The notes under the pieces are model-generated. The model made no database searches, was not told the origin of the DNA, and was given only the letters and a program-made list of their open reading frames with translations. A stretch of 64,000 bases of DNA from Colwellia sp. GTDB taxonomy: Bacteria > Pseudomonadota > Gammaproteobacteria > Enterobacterales > Alteromonadaceae. The stretch lies in contig JABSOY010000006.1 in the NCBI GenBank assembly GCA_013215385.1, forward strand, positions 248,001-312,000, in the 5' to 3' direction. The position numbers were made by a program, and so were the translations under genes. Below are positions 52,066-64,000 of the stretch, in pieces. Within the stretch, counting starts at the first letter, position 1. Each line of letters starts with the position of its first letter.

Positions 52066-53127
52066 TTATGGAGATGTGTTTGCAGTTAAACGAATAGTAT
52101 TATTGGGAAGTTTTTCAAAATTGATATTAAAGTTACTATGTAATGATTTAAGTAAACCGTCTATATCATTCGCCTTAAAGTATCCGGCCACTTTGATTTT
52201 TGCCAATTCAGGACTAGAAATTTCAAATTTAGCGGTAGTATAACGGCTGACTTCTGTTAAAGCCTGTTCTAAAGGATCGCCATTGAAGACTAACATACCC
52301 TGTTGCCAAGCAAGTTCTCGTTGAATTTGTTCGAAAGAAGTCTTTTGAGCGGCAGGTTTTATGCTGTCGGTGATGATTGATTTTTCACCTGATACTACGA
52401 GTAAACCCGGTAGTTGTTCTGCTGATAAGGTTGTTAATATTTTTGAAATATTGGTTAACGATTCGCTTGATTTAGTGACGAGTACCCGACCTTCTGTGAC
52501 CACAAGTTCCATTTCTTTATCTGTGTCTTTTTGGACATTAAAAATAGTACCTAAAGCCGTGAATGATTGCTTACCCGCAGTGACAATAAAAGGTCTACTT
52601 TTATCTTTTGCGACATCGAAGCGAGCTTCTCCGCGCACTAAGGTTAATAAACGCTGATTTTTCGAGAAGCTTACTTCTACTAAGCTATTGGTATTTAATT
52701 TAATTCTAGAACCGTCAGTAAGCGTGAATCGCGTTTGCTGGCCAACATCGGTTTGCAATGTTTTTAGTTCAACAAATTGTTGATCGTTTTTTATCGCTGA
52801 AAAAGGCGCATCACTAAAATAAAAGTTACTAGCAAATAACATCATAAACGCAACACTTGCGGCAAGTGCATATCTGATAAAAGAATTATTTTTTCGAGTG
52901 CTGGTATTTACCAAAGGAAACAATGCACTTAACTCATTCAGTACGCTTAAATCATCCCAAAGTGCAGCGAGAGAAAAGACTGAATTTCGATGAAAGTCAC
53001 TTTGCTTCATCCATTCTTGAAATTGTTTTTTTTCATCTTTTGAAAGACCACGATCCATCTTGCTAACCCATAAACTGGCTTGCTCTTGAATGTCATCTTT
53101 ACAGGTGAATGGGCTAACTGTTGTCAT
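52066..53127 (-). CDS. fecR: FecR-family anti-sigma/sigma regulator
   Basis: A 353-residue inner-membrane protein. A cytoplasmic DUF4880-like N-terminus (QASLWVSKMDRGLSKDEKKQFQEWMKQSD) binds the sigma factor. One span follows (YALAASVAFMMLFASNFYF), then a periplasmic FecR domain (VGQQTRFTLTDGSRIKLNTNSLVEVSF..GEARFDVAKDKSRPFIV). The C-terminal STN-like part (EQALTEVSRYTTAKFEISSPELAKIKVAGYF) can contact the receptor signalling domain. It is 24 bases downstream of the sigma gene on the same strand, forming the usual fecI-fecR pair. Confidence 0.9.
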   Translation of the reverse strand: MTTVSPFTCKDDIQEQASLWVSKMDRGLSKDEKKQFQEWMKQSDFHRNSVFSLAALWDDLSVLNELSALFPLVNTSTRKNNSFIRYALAASVAFMMLFASNFYFSDAPFSAIKNDQQFVELKTLQTDVGQQTRFTLTDGSRIKLNTNSLVEVSFSKNQRLLTLVRGEARFDVAKDKSRPFIVTAGKQSFTALGTIFNVQKDTDKEMELVVTEGRVLVTKSSESLTNISKILTTLSAEQLPGLLVVSGEKSIITDSIKPAAQKTSFEQIQRELAWQQGMLVFNGDPLEQALTEVSRYTTAKFEISSPELAKIKVAGYFKANDIDGLLKSLHSNFNINFEKLPNNTIRLTANTSP

Positions 53128-53151
53128 ACGATATATTTTCTTTAGTCTATT

Positions 53152-53709
53152 TTAATTATGTACCGAGTGTGTTTTACACTCGGTTTCACGGCTTTGACCA
53201 CTATTGTTTTCAATACGTTCCATATATTGTGCACATTTTAGCAAGCCTTTAGCAACATGCTTTTCAACGGTACTTTCACTGAGTTGTAAAAAATGAGCTA
53301 TTTCTTTTTGACTAAAACCGTAAACTTTTTTCAAAATGAAGGTTTTACGCACAATATCTGTCAGTTGCTCGGTCGCTCGACAAAATAATAAAAAGCGCTC
53401 TTTGCTTTCAAATTGCTCTTCAAATGGTGGCGATGTTAATTCAACCGTTGGGTAAGCAAAATCCTCTATAGAGTCATTATATTTATTATCCCATTTATTG
53501 ATGTGATTTAAAGCAAGATTTTTTGCTGTTGTTAGCATAAAGCTACGAGCGTATTTTATTTCTTGTTTTAAATCTGCTTCATAAGTGCGAATAAAGGTTT
53601 CTTGCACTATGTCATCAATGTCATTAGGACTGACAATTCTATTGATATAGCGCTTAATATTAGCAGTATAACTAACAAACAGCAGAGTGAATTTATTATT
53701 CTGAGCCAT
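53152..53709 (-). CDS. fecI: FecI-like ECF sigma factor
   Basis: A 185-residue ECF sigma factor. Region 2 (about 10-75) includes NDIDDIVQETFIRTYE and FMLTTAKNLALNHI. Region 4 (about 115-170) includes TFILKKVYGFSQKEIAHFLQLSESTVEKHVAKGL, the DNA-binding helix-turn-helix. It directs RNA polymerase to the receptor operon when FecR and the receptor signal substrate. It is divergent from the glucosidase gene, with about 130 bases of shared control region. Confidence 0.9.
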   Translation of the reverse strand: MAQNNKFTLLFVSYTANIKRYINRIVSPNDIDDIVQETFIRTYEADLKQEIKYARSFMLTTAKNLALNHINKWDNKYNDSIEDFAYPTVELTSPPFEEQFESKERFLLFCRATEQLTDIVRKTFILKKVYGFSQKEIAHFLQLSESTVEKHVAKGLLKCAQYMERIENNSGQSRETECKTHSVHN

Positions 53710-53753
53710 TATTAGGTTCTTATTATTTTTGTATGAAGTCCAGTGTAGAGTAA

Positions 53754-56288
<2,535 letters not shown>

Positions 56289-56531
56289 TGCGGGTGAACA
56301 TTGTCACTGAAATTTGGAGTATAGGCCTGGTTATTAAACGGGTCATCCCGTGAAAGCTAAAGCAATTATTAGTTTGGTCAGTAATATGGTTGGTTGACTA
56401 TAATGCTTATAATACTTTTGGTCTTCTACTGCGTAATCGATATTAGAGTATTTACACTTTTTGATGATTTATATACTTAAAAGAATTATAATTTCGCAGT
56501 CATTTTGTGTTTAGTTATATAAAGGTTGAAT
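56289..56531. other. Intergenic region after the glucosidase gene
   Basis: About 240 bases with no supportable ORF. It presumably holds the promoter of the following small gene. Confidence 0.4.
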
Positions 56532-56717
56532 GTGAATTTTTTTAAAGTCATTGTTATATTATTACTAAGTTGTTTGTCTAGTTCAGTATTGGCAAAATCA
56601 ACAGAAATAGGGATAGAAGAAACCAACGCTTCAGTCGTTGATCCGATTACGCTATTGGCCGTAGTTGCCGTAATATTTATTATTGTTATTAAAGCTCATT
56701 TTAAACACTCTAATTAA
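56532..56717 (+). CDS. 61-residue exported or membrane protein
   Basis: Begins at GTG 56532 (MNFFKVIVILLLSCLSSSVLA), with AAAGG (56521-56525) 6 bases upstream. An in-frame TTG at 56526 abuts that site and is less suitable. A signal-like segment is followed by a short polar stretch (KSTEIGIEETNASVVDP) and a second hydrophobic helix (ITLLAVVAVIFIIVIKAHF). No family is recognised. It stands alone, followed by a long inverted repeat. Confidence 0.6.
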   Translation: MNFFKVIVILLLSCLSSSVLAKSTEIGIEETNASVVDPITLLAVVAVIFIIVIKAHFKHSN

Positions 56718-56726
56718 GTTTGTTGT

Positions 56727-56771
56727 AAGGAAAAGGCACTGAACACATTGTTGAACCTCGCCGTTTTCCTT
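56727..56771. terminator. Inverted repeat between convergent genes
   Basis: AAGGAAAA ... TTTTCCTT arms with inner GGC/GCC pairing and a long loop, between the 61-residue gene and the chemoreceptor gene. A possible bidirectional terminator; the stem is interrupted. Confidence 0.4.
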
Positions 56772-56782
56772 TCTCAAGTAAC

Positions 56783-58408
56783 TTAAGCGGTTTTAAAGTG
56801 GGTCAGTAAACCTTCTAATTCATCAGTTAACACAATTAATGCGTGAGTTGCTTTTTTCCCCGTATGAGCAAGCTCTGCTGCATCATGAGAGCTTTCCGCA
56901 ATCATGTTTATGCGCCTTGATATATCGTCACCTACTTTATTTTGTTCATCAGCAGCGGTAGCAATGTGATTATTCATGTCTGTAATCGAGGTCAATGATT
57001 GGGCAACTTGACTTAATGCATTGGCAGCTTCTTGGGTTTGGGTAACTGTTCTCGCACTCGACTCTTTACTCTGTTTCATTGTTTCGACGCCACGATTGGA
57101 ACCTGCTTCAAGGCGAACAATCATATTTTGGATTTCTTCAGTGCTGTCTTGAGTTCGTTTTGCTAAGTTCCTTACTTCTTCAGCAACAACGGCAAAACCT
57201 CGGCCTTGTTCTCCAGCGCGTGCCGCTTCTATCGCAGCATTTAATGCCAGTAAATTTGTTTGATCAGCAATGCCGCGTATCACATCAAGTACTGAAACAA
57301 TGTTTGACACATCATCACCTAATTCAGTGATAGCAACACTGGTATTATCAATTTGTAATGCTAATGTTTCAATTGACTGTACTGCGCTGTTGACAATATT
57401 ATGAGCTAAAGAGCCTTGTTGGTCTGCGTCGTGCGTAGATTTTGCTGCGGCCCCCGCACTGTCGGCAACTGTTTGTGATGACGAAGACATTTGAGTCATC
57501 GCGGTAGCTATCATCTCAATTTCAATTTTCTGTTCGCTAAATGTATCGTCTATCTCAGAGGTTCTTTGATCAGCGTCTTGAGTTTCTTGACGAAGTTGTT
57601 GCGTTGATTTTTCAATACTTCGGACGATATCCGATAAGGAACGTCTGAGTTGAATGGTTGAGCCTAATATTGAATCAGGGCGAACATTACTTGTTGAACT
57701 ATTTTTTGTTAAGTCACCGGACGCGACACGTTGTACTAATTCGAGAACTTCTTGTGGTTCACCACCTAAGACGGCCAATAAACGTTTTGTTGACCAAAAT
57801 AACAGCGAGCCAATAACGATAATGAGCAGTGCACAAGTAATTAACTGCCATTTTGCACTGGACCAAAAACGTGCTTCGACCTCTGAAAAGCCAATGCCAG
57901 TACCAACATACCAGCCCCATAGTGGCGTTTGACGAGCAATTGATAACTTTTCTTCAATATGACCATCAGCTTGTTTTTTGGTCCACTGATATTCAGCGAT
58001 GCCATTAGGTTTATTCTGTACTGCATTTTGCAAAATTTTACCGACACTTTTACCATCGCCATCTGTGAATTCATGAAAACTGGTACCGTGCAGCTCTGGA
58101 TCTAATGGGGTGGCAATAAAGTTGAGGTTTTCGTCAGCAACATAAACATATTCTGATTGATGATATTTATTATTACGTAATAATTGTGTGGCAAGTGCTT
58201 TTGCTTGTTTTTCGGGCATATTGCCAGCTTGAACATATTTCTCTAATTCAACAATTTGATTATAAGTTGATTTAAATAGTTGTTCGACCCGGGCTTGATT
58301 GTCATCAGAGCTAGCGTAACGTAATGTCATTAACCCGGTTGCGATGAGTACTAAAAATGCGGCAAGGATTAAGCCAATTAAGGCACCTGCTTTAAAGCTT
58401 AACTTCAT
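56783..58408 (-). CDS. Methyl-accepting chemotaxis protein with periplasmic Cache domain
   Basis: A 541-residue chemoreceptor. TM1 is at about 8-30 ([21 protein letters not shown]). A single Cache domain (about 35-185) includes [23 protein letters not shown] and [15 protein letters not shown]2 is at about 190-208. HAMP follows (about 210-265), then the cytoplasmic signalling region with the conserved tip [32 protein letters not shown]. It senses a small molecule in the periplasm and controls CheA; the ligand is unknown. It is monocistronic. Confidence 0.92.
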   Translation of the reverse strand: MKLSFKAGALIGLILAAFLVLIATGLMTLRYASSDDNQARVEQLFKSTYNQIVELEKYVQAGNMPEKQAKALATQLLRNNKYHQSEYVYVADENLNFIATPLDPELHGTSFHEFTDGDGKSVGKILQNAVQNKPNGIAEYQWTKKQADGHIEEKLSIARQTPLWGWYVGTGIGFSEVEARFWSSAKWQLITCALLIIVIGSLLFWSTKRLLAVLGGEPQEVLELVQRVASGDLTKNSSTSNVRPDSILGSTIQLRRSLSDIVRSIEKSTQQLRQETQDADQRTSEIDDTFSEQKIEIEMIATAMTQMSSSSQTVADSAGAAAKSTHDADQQGSLAHNIVNSAVQSIETLALQIDNTSVAITELGDDVSNIVSVLDVIRGIADQTNLLALNAAIEAARAGEQGRGFAVVAEEVRNLAKRTQDSTEEIQNMIVRLEAGSNRGVETMKQSKESSARTVTQTQEAANALSQVAQSLTSITDMNNHIATAADEQNKVGDDISRRINMIAESSHDAAELAHTGKKATHALIVLTDELEGLLTHFKTA

Positions 58409-58472
58409 AATAGCTCCTATAAAATAACGGTTCTAAGGGATGCCCTTCCTGCACTAAATCCTGATAATCAGA

Positions 58473-58497
58473 CTAAATTAATTATGGCTTAATTTAG
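58473..58497. other. Inverted repeat upstream of the chemoreceptor gene
   Basis: Perfect 9-bp arms CTAAATTAA and TTAATTTAG around a 7-nt loop, about 65 bases upstream of the chemoreceptor start. It has no T tract and may be an operator or RNA hairpin. The rest of 58409-58696 shows no gene. Confidence 0.4.
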
Positions 58498-58696
58498 TGA
58501 TAAAACAAAAAATCTAACTTGCTAAAAGCTAGTATGCACTTTTAACTACCGAAATGTAAAATAACAGTTTGATTTAAATATTATTTAATTTCAATTTTAG
58601 ATTTTATTAATCGAGCGAGGGGAAAGTTATTAATAGCGAAAAGCCATAATCATAAAGACTTCTCGCTGCATTTAAGGGAGGCGTTTTGACAGGAGG

Positions 58697-59797
58697 TTAT
58701 GACGAAATCTCTGTGACACTGAAGGTGAGATCATTTAGTTTTTGCTCATTTTCCTGCAAGAGACGATAAAGGTTAAGCTGATTTTTGGCGCGATCTAAAT
58801 TGTGATTTTCATGATTAGTATGAAAATAGTTATCACCATCTAAATAATCAGTTAAAAAGCGTACACCGATCATGAAAGGTAATAATTGAGCACCAATCAC
58901 TAAACTTTGCTGTTCTAGTTCAGACATTTTATCGCCAAAAGTCGTTGTATAGCCTTCGGCTAATGCGGCATAAATATCAAACCTAACATTCATGTTAGCT
59001 AAATCGGTACCATCTTCGGGTAAATTCGAGCAACAGGTTCTTACCATATCACCGAAATCATGCATCAAATAACCAGACATACAGGTGTCTAAGTCAATAA
59101 CAGCTAAGGGCTCATTGGATTTAGCACAAAACAAAAGATTATTAATTTTAGTGTCATTATGCGTGACTTGTATGGGTAACTGTTGGATAAGTTGAGCAAC
59201 GTTATCGATAAAAACTTGCTGTGCAAGACAAAAATCCACAAGTTCTTGGCATTGTGATAAACGTTGCTTAGGATTTGATTGTATCACTGCACGTAAATGA
59301 GCAATGCGCATCGATAAATTATGAAATTCAGGGATGGTATCTGCTAATGAAACTGCCGAAAAGTCGCTCAGCGCTGAAGTAAATTGTGCAAACGAGGTTG
59401 CTACTTGTTTTGCTTGCTCTGCTGTTGCTACTTCTTCTACCGTAAAACAATTTGGAATATATTGAATAGCACGCCAATATTCACCATGTGAATCAATAAC
59501 CATAGCAGATTCTTCGATGGTTGAAACTTGCCATATTGGCGTCAATGAATAATGATTTTGTTGCTGTTTATTGAGCAAGTGATTATTTATTAACTCTGCA
59601 TTTTCAACAACTTGTTCTGGTTGCTTAAAAACGTTCTTATTAATGCGCTGTAAGACAAAATTTGCATTAATATTCCGCACTAAATACGTGTTGTTAATTA
59701 AGCCATTACCTAAAGGAGATACGGTACTGTTGTCGATAGAACAACGATAATTTGCTAAAACGAAGTTTAGCGTTTCTTGGTCAACAACTCTATTCAT
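58697..59797 (-). CDS. Aminoglycoside phosphotransferase-fold kinase (NahK-like)
   Basis: A 366-residue protein of the APH/choline kinase fold. Catalytic motifs are VTHNDTKINNLLF (H-x-D-x4-N) and VIDLDTCMSGYLMHDFGD (metal-binding Asp). The spacing and DLDT..G...DFGD pattern resemble N-acetylhexosamine 1-kinases. The N-terminal lobe (SPLGNGLINNTYLVRN..FVLQRINKNVF) binds ATP. It probably phosphorylates a sugar in the cytoplasm; the specific substrate is not certain. It stands alone. A metabolic role in amino-sugar or glycan use is plausible. Confidence 0.8.
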   Translation of the reverse strand: MNRVVDQETLNFVLANYRCSIDNSTVSPLGNGLINNTYLVRNINANFVLQRINKNVFKQPEQVVENAELINNHLLNKQQQNHYSLTPIWQVSTIEESAMVIDSHGEYWRAIQYIPNCFTVEEVATAEQAKQVATSFAQFTSALSDFSAVSLADTIPEFHNLSMRIAHLRAVIQSNPKQRLSQCQELVDFCLAQQVFIDNVAQLIQQLPIQVTHNDTKINNLLFCAKSNEPLAVIDLDTCMSGYLMHDFGDMVRTCCSNLPEDGTDLANMNVRFDIYAALAEGYTTTFGDKMSELEQQSLVIGAQLLPFMIGVRFLTDYLDGDNYFHTNHENHNLDRAKNQLNLYRLLQENEQKLNDLTFSVTEISS

Positions 59798-60156
59798 AAT
59801 CTTACTGCCACATACTTGAATTTGAGGTTATCAAAGACAAAATAGTCCTTCATTGGTAGGTTATATTAATGATTTTTACTCACTGAAATCAGCCCTATAT
59901 ATTAATCGAAACCAGTAAAAATGGGAAGGTAAAGGCGAAATATTATTGCCACTACAATAATGTGAGTGTTTTTATTTACTTATGTACGGTTGTAGTCGAT
60001 TTTTCCAAGTAATGGAACAGACAATTCACTTTAATTTACCTGAGTTATTGATCTCATATCGGCTTAATTCTTCCGGAGAAATATACTGCTGGTGACGTAT
60101 CAGGGATGGAGCTGATACGACTCTATGCTAGAGCATATTAATTTTGAGCTAAATTT
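59798..60156. other. Intergenic region between sugar kinase and sensor kinase genes
   Basis: About 360 bases. No RNA gene, repeat or supportable ORF is recognised; it covers the kinase upstream region and the 3' end of the two-component operon. Confidence 0.4.
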
Positions 60157-61476
60157 TTATGTATTTGAATTATCTGAATGGCTCTGTGCAGGAAACAATA
60201 AACTGAAACGTGCGCCGGATAAATCATTACTTGCGTCAGCCTTGATAGAACCTTGGTGCCATGCCATCACTTTAGCACTAATGGCGAGTCCTAAGCCAAA
60301 ATGCCCTTGCTCTCTAGAACGGGTACTATCGAGCTTAATAAAAGGGGAAAAAATAACATCACGTTTATCTTGAGGAATACCTTTGCCATCGTCTTCAACT
60401 TCAATAGATAATGCCTGATTAATTTTTCTTACCGACAAAGTTACTTGTGTCTCTGCATGCTGAATAGCATTACTGACTAAGTTTAATGTCGCACGGTAAC
60501 ACCAGTGAAAATCTAAGGTATAGTGACTTTTTTCTGTTGATAACTGACAACTTAGCTTTATATTGTATTGCTCTGCAAGTGACTGACAGTCATTGGCGAC
60601 CAACTCAATTAAATGGTTTACATTAATTAATTCTGTTTTTAAGTGAAAACCTTGTCGCTCCATACCCGCATATTCAAGAAAAGCAGTGGTCATTTCTTCC
60701 ATACGCGTTAACTCACTTTCCATACGAGAAAGGTAACTATTTTTTTTAGTTAAATCGTCACAATCTAAAGCCGCTTCTACACCAAATCGTAAACATGACA
60801 TCGGCGTTCGAATATCGTGAGAAATACTACGAGCGAGAATTTTATTATCTTCGACAAGTTTTTCAATGCGCGTAGCCATGTGATTAAAGCTACTCTCTAA
60901 GGTATTAATATAAGACCATCTGTTATGAGGTACTCGGATTGAAAGGTCTCCAGCGCCAATTTTTGCTGCTGAATAGGTCAGTAAATAAAGACGCCGAGTG
61001 AGCGGTAGTAACCATAATAATAAAATACCACAAATGCCTAAATATAAGAGCAAGGTGAGAAATAAGTTTTCTTGAGCATTTTCTATTGGCATTAAAGGGA
61101 GTTGTAAATGTACTAATACCTCAGGATGAAGGGTAACTTTTCTTAATAAATAAGCGTCTTCATCGGAGGCTAATAATAAGCCGCCTTTTTGTGATAACTG
61201 GGCAAGTAGTGACTGCGGCAAGGCGATGTTCTTACTATTTTCTAAGCTAACTCGTACTTGAAAATCTTGTGCTAACAAGACAACTTTTTCTGATAATTCT
61301 TCGCTTGTTACATTCGATAGTTGCTGTTCAAAACCGTCAATTAATTTCTGATAAATAACGAGTTCAGTGTTTTCATGTTCATTGCCTTGTTGAGCAACTA
61401 GTTTATCTAATCCCCAATTGATCACGAAAAATGCACCTAAAACAGCGACAATCATACTGATATACAAACGCTTCAT
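60157..61476 (-). CDS. Sensor histidine kinase of the mipA operon
   Basis: A 439-residue kinase. TM1 is at about 5-23, a periplasmic sensor at 24-133, TM2 at about 135-157, and HAMP at 158-210. The H-box ARSISHDIRTPMSCLRFG carries phosphorylated H220. The ATPase domain has an N-box (ATLNLVSNAIQHAE), G1 (EVEDDGKGIPQ) and G2 (GHFGLGLAIS). It is 5 bases downstream of its response regulator gene and likely translationally coupled, since no clear RBS is present. The signal is unknown; an envelope cue is plausible. Confidence 0.9.
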   Translation of the reverse strand: MKRLYISMIVAVLGAFFVINWGLDKLVAQQGNEHENTELVIYQKLIDGFEQQLSNVTSEELSEKVVLLAQDFQVRVSLENSKNIALPQSLLAQLSQKGGLLLASDEDAYLLRKVTLHPEVLVHLQLPLMPIENAQENLFLTLLLYLGICGILLLWLLPLTRRLYLLTYSAAKIGAGDLSIRVPHNRWSYINTLESSFNHMATRIEKLVEDNKILARSISHDIRTPMSCLRFGVEAALDCDDLTKKNSYLSRMESELTRMEEMTTAFLEYAGMERQGFHLKTELINVNHLIELVANDCQSLAEQYNIKLSCQLSTEKSHYTLDFHWCYRATLNLVSNAIQHAETQVTLSVRKINQALSIEVEDDGKGIPQDKRDVIFSPFIKLDSTRSREQGHFGLGLAISAKVMAWHQGSIKADASNDLSGARFSLLFPAQSHSDNSNT

Positions 61477-61481
61477 ATAAT

Positions 61482-62198
61482 TTATTCAGCCCAAGCATCA
61501 GCGACAAATAAATATCCCTTGCCCCAAACAGTTTTGAATTTTTGTGGTTTTTGCGGATCGTCATTAAATATTTTGCGTAACGTTGATAACATCACGTCAA
61601 AACGACGATCTTGTCCGTCATACTCCCGGCTTTTTAGTGCTTTAAATACCGAATCACGGTCAACCACTTCACCTGCATGGCTAGCGAGAAATGTTAAAAA
61701 AGCAAAAAGGCTAGTGGATAGCTCAATCTCTTGACCTTGATAAGTCACTCTTTTGGCTTCACCATTAATGATCAACAAACCATGGGTAATAATTTTTGTT
61801 GCCGTTGCTGGCTCAGCCGGTGAGTTATTTTTTAAAGCACCGGTAATTCGTGCTAATAAAGCTCTAGGTCGAACGGGTTTGATGACATAATCATTAGCAC
61901 CGGCTTCTAGACCGATGACTTCATCAAACTCATCAGCCCTTGCTGTTAACATAATTATTGGTAACTGGCTTTCTTGACGAATAAGCCGGCAAACTTCAAT
62001 GCCGTTTAAACCCGGAAGCATAATGTCGAGTAAGACAAGTTGTGGCTGAAATTCGGCCATAGCGGCCATAACTAAGTCTCCACGAGCAACATGTTCGACG
62101 GTAAAGTTTTGTTCACGCAAGTACTCGCATACCCAGTCAGCTAGCGTTAAGTCGTCTTCAACTAATAAGATACGACTGTTATTTGTATTTTCGACCAT
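61482..62198 (-). CDS. OmpR-family response regulator of the mipA operon
   Basis: A 238-residue protein. The receiver has E14-D15-D16, phospho-acceptor D58 (LVLLDIMLPG), T in IIMLTAR and K in YVIKPVRP. The winged helix (about 140-235) ends FKTVWGKGYLFVADAW. The RBS is AAGGAAAAC. It lies between the DUF3019 and kinase genes in the same transcript. It most likely controls its own operon. It is related to the orphan regulator at 37623-38354. Confidence 0.92.
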   Translation of the reverse strand: MVENTNNSRILLVEDDLTLADWVCEYLREQNFTVEHVARGDLVMAAMAEFQPQLVLLDIMLPGLNGIEVCRLIRQESQLPIIMLTARADEFDEVIGLEAGANDYVIKPVRPRALLARITGALKNNSPAEPATATKIITHGLLIINGEAKRVTYQGQEIELSTSLFAFLTFLASHAGEVVDRDSVFKALKSREYDGQDRRFDVMLSTLRKIFNDDPQKPQKFKTVWGKGYLFVADAWAE

Positions 62199-62208
62199 AC
62201 TGTTTTCC

Positions 62209-62667
62209 TTAAAATATACGCCAACGACGTTTTCTCGGGGTAGCTTTATGCACCCAGCTAACTTCTACTACCGCTTCTGCTATGACGCGTTTATCTGTTG
62301 ACGACAATAGTTGAAATTCGATTTTTTCATTAGATTCAAAATTATAAATAACTTGATTACCGTTACTATTTTTCCAGCATTTTATTGCAGGTAATTGCAC
62401 TAGTTTCAGTTTAGAACTTTTTATATAAAGACAATAATCTTGTTTAATCGGGGTATACCAACTGAGTGTTACGTTGGCATAACATGTTCTACCGTGTCTC
62501 AATGCTATACAATTTGAAGGCAGAGCAGAAAAGCGGCTTTTATTTAATGATACAGTTGCTGATTTTTGTGCGGGTAGCTCCGCGGCCATACTTGGCTGAA
62601 GCATTATTAACAAGGTAATAATGACTAGCCCTTTTTTAGCAAATCCATTGCTAAAATTAGAATACAT
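62209..62667 (-). CDS. DUF3019 exported protein
   Basis: A 152-residue protein with a signal peptide (GLVIITLLIMLQPSMAA). The mature part matches DUF3019: ALRHGRTCYANVTLSWYTPIKQDYCLYI.., IKCWKN, and VVEVSWVHKATPRKRRWRIF. The three cysteines suggest a disulfide. The family's function is unknown, but its genes repeatedly lie between mipA and a two-component pair in Shewanella and Colwellia, so a periplasmic signalling or binding role is inferred. Its start overlaps the mipA 3' end by 11 bases. Confidence 0.88.
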   Translation of the reverse strand: MYSNFSNGFAKKGLVIITLLIMLQPSMAAELPAQKSATVSLNKSRFSALPSNCIALRHGRTCYANVTLSWYTPIKQDYCLYIKSSKLKLVQLPAIKCWKNSNGNQVIYNFESNEKIEFQLLSSTDKRVIAEAVVEVSWVHKATPRKRRWRIF

Positions 62668-63532
62668 ACAATACCCCTAACATCACTTGTGTTAAGTGTT
62701 GCTTAGCAATTAATGGGCTGTCTTTGATCGCAGTTGAATAATAACTCTGAGTTATGCCTGCGTTGAAAGACCAGTTTTGAGATATAGGGTGTTGAGCAAA
62801 AACTTCTAGTTGTGCTTGAAAACTACTACCCGGTTCATAAAATGGACGTACGCTAGAAACTTCATCTTGGTTAACGCCAACAAAATAGTTGCTGACGTCT
62901 GCTGAATAATAGGTGAAACCTGCACCTAAATAAATATCCCAATTTCGATAAGGGAGCAAATGACTATAGAAAATATCAGCAACCCAACCATCAGCTCTGC
63001 TTAAAGGTACAAGTGAGGCGACATCGACTGATAAAACTGAATTTTGATAAAAACGTGAATAGCGTAAACCTATTCCCTGACCATAGCCTCTATCTTTTAA
63101 TCCAGATAATGTTGGTATATCACTATCATTATTGTCAATAATATCACTGGGCTCGTAACCAGGTACGTATACCTTACTGATAATGTCGAGTTCCCAGCTG
63201 TCTTTAACAATAAGTTCATAACCGATCTCTCCGCCTAGAGTGGCTGCGGATGAACGACGATGATTCGATTGCATAAAAAAACCTTTGTAATACAAATCAA
63301 ATAATAGAGAGATATCAAGGTAATCTTCAAACTCTGATTGCTTATCGCCTTTTATTGGACTTTGATCATAAACGCCTGAAATGGCGCCCATAAATTGCCA
63401 GCTAAACGTTTTATCAAAGACAGTCGTTTCATTGTCGTGCTTTGGATCAGCAGCAAAGGTTTGTCCAGAGGGTATCGTTAGAAAAAAACCTAGCGATAGA
63501 GCCATTACAATGGTGAGTGATTTCTTTAACAT
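62657..63532 (-). CDS. MipA/OmpV family outer-membrane protein (operon copy)
   Basis: A 291-residue protein with a signal peptide (LTIVMALSLGFFLTIPSGQTFA). It is a beta barrel with MipA traits (NHRRSSAATLGGEIGYELIVKDSWELDIISKVY, GIGLRYSRF, YLGAGFTYYSADVSNYFVGV) ending in LTQVMLGVLYVF. It is the first gene of a four-gene operon: mipA, DUF3019, response regulator, kinase. The barrel may be the target and sensor-side component of this envelope response. It is divergent from a glutaryl-CoA dehydrogenase gene. Confidence 0.85.
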   Translation of the reverse strand: MLKKSLTIVMALSLGFFLTIPSGQTFAADPKHDNETTVFDKTFSWQFMGAISGVYDQSPIKGDKQSEFEDYLDISLLFDLYYKGFFMQSNHRRSSAATLGGEIGYELIVKDSWELDIISKVYVPGYEPSDIIDNNDSDIPTLSGLKDRGYGQGIGLRYSRFYQNSVLSVDVASLVPLSRADGWVADIFYSHLLPYRNWDIYLGAGFTYYSADVSNYFVGVNQDEVSSVRPFYEPGSSFQAQLEVFAQHPISQNWSFNAGITQSYYSTAIKDSPLIAKQHLTQVMLGVLYVF

Positions 63533-63825
63533 GCCAACTCGCCTAACCTATATAGTTGGTGCGAAAAATGAAGTTTCATAGGGTTCTTAATATTGTTATC
63601 GTTATTATAGGTTAATGTTACCAAATGTAATCAGCTTTGGGCAGAGATGCTTGGTTGAATAAATGTTTAAAAATTGTAAGGAAGTACATCGTGTACATTT
63701 ACTGCTGTTTCTATGTAGAGCTATAACTGTTAACTATAACCAACCAAGAAAAAGAATATTGTAACTTTCGCTAAAAATTTATTATGCTCTATTAATAATA
63801 TTATCAATACCCTTAGGTCAAATTT

Positions 63826-64000
63826 ATGTCAAAAACATCAGTGAATGAGCGCCCTACATTCAACTGGCAAGATCCATTATTACTTGAATCTCTGTTGAGT
63901 GAAGAGGAGCGAATGATTCGTGACTCTGCTCATCAGTATTGCCAAGACAAGCTTATGCCGCGGATATTAAAAGCGAACCGTGATGAAGTGTTTGATGCCA
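63826..64000 (+). CDS. gcdH: Glutaryl-CoA dehydrogenase, N-terminal part (cut by window end)
   Basis: The first 58 residues run from ATG 63826. The block [20 protein letters not shown] and the following [20 protein letters not shown] match the N terminus of glutaryl-CoA dehydrogenases. The enzyme oxidatively decarboxylates glutaryl-CoA to crotonyl-CoA in lysine/tryptophan breakdown. The rest lies beyond the window. The 293-base gap to the divergent mipA operon holds both promoters. Confidence 0.8.
   Translation, partial: MSKTSVNERPTFNWQDPLLLESLLSEEERMIRDSAHQYCQDKLMPRILKANRDEVFDA

Overview
The window looks like chromosome of a marine gammaproteobacterium of the Alteromonadales, most likely Colwelliaceae (Colwellia/Thalassotalea-like). 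The reasons are the AT-rich base composition with TTA/AAA-rich codon use, the mipA-DUF3019-response regulator-kinase operon, a FecI/FecR-controlled TonB receptor beside a glycosidase, a PEP-CTERM metalloprotease, RraB, and a PsrA-like fatty-acid operator. No rRNA, tRNA, insertion sequence, integrase, prophage or CRISPR array was recognised. The assignment is from family content only.

Layout. 1-2.5 kb: an RNA/ribosome-repair operon, rtcB2-prfH plus a low-molecular-weight phosphatase. 2.8-6.7 kb: a RoxA/MauG-like di-haem cytochrome and a convergent exported metallo-beta-lactamase-fold hydrolase. 6.9-8.9 kb: an operon of an exported His-rich protein, DUF2024 and a Rof-like Rho antiterminator, divergent from a MarR regulator with a C-terminal cysteine cluster. 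9.2-12 kb: a methyltransferase of foreign base composition, then three small same-strand genes separated by attC-like hairpins, i.e. an integron-type cassette cluster without a visible integrase. 12-22.4 kb: an Ig-like repeat lipoprotein, ybaK, a small lipoprotein, DUF2339, a phospholipase D lipoprotein, an XRE regulator and a DUF2145 pair.

22.5-32.3 kb: a yqiJ-flotillin-giant AAA ATPase operon, divergent from a small membrane protein and a WD40 lipoprotein, with several palindromes in the shared control region. 32.3-37.4 kb: a metallophosphoesterase lipoprotein, a MocR regulator and an acyl-CoA dehydrogenase preceded by PsrA-type sites. 37.6-42.3 kb: an orphan response regulator, a beta-barrel-like protein, a decayed mlaA pseudogene, a MipA protein, plsC, rraB and a 52-residue membrane protein. 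43-48.6 kb: PEP-CTERM metalloprotease, a BNR/Ycf48-like protein and an M16 peptidase.

49-56.3 kb: a glycan-use locus of TonB receptor, FecR, FecI and a YgjK-type GH63 glucosidase. The receptor has an STN signalling segment placed in frame upstream of its own signal peptide and ribosome binding site. 56.5-64 kb: a 61-residue membrane protein, a chemoreceptor, a NahK-like kinase, the mipA-DUF3019-RR-HK operon, and the start of a glutaryl-CoA dehydrogenase.

The most unusual items are the rtcB2-prfH-phosphatase operon, the flotillin/giant ATPase operon with its palindromic control region, the attC cassette cluster, and the STN/signal-peptide arrangement of the TonB receptor.
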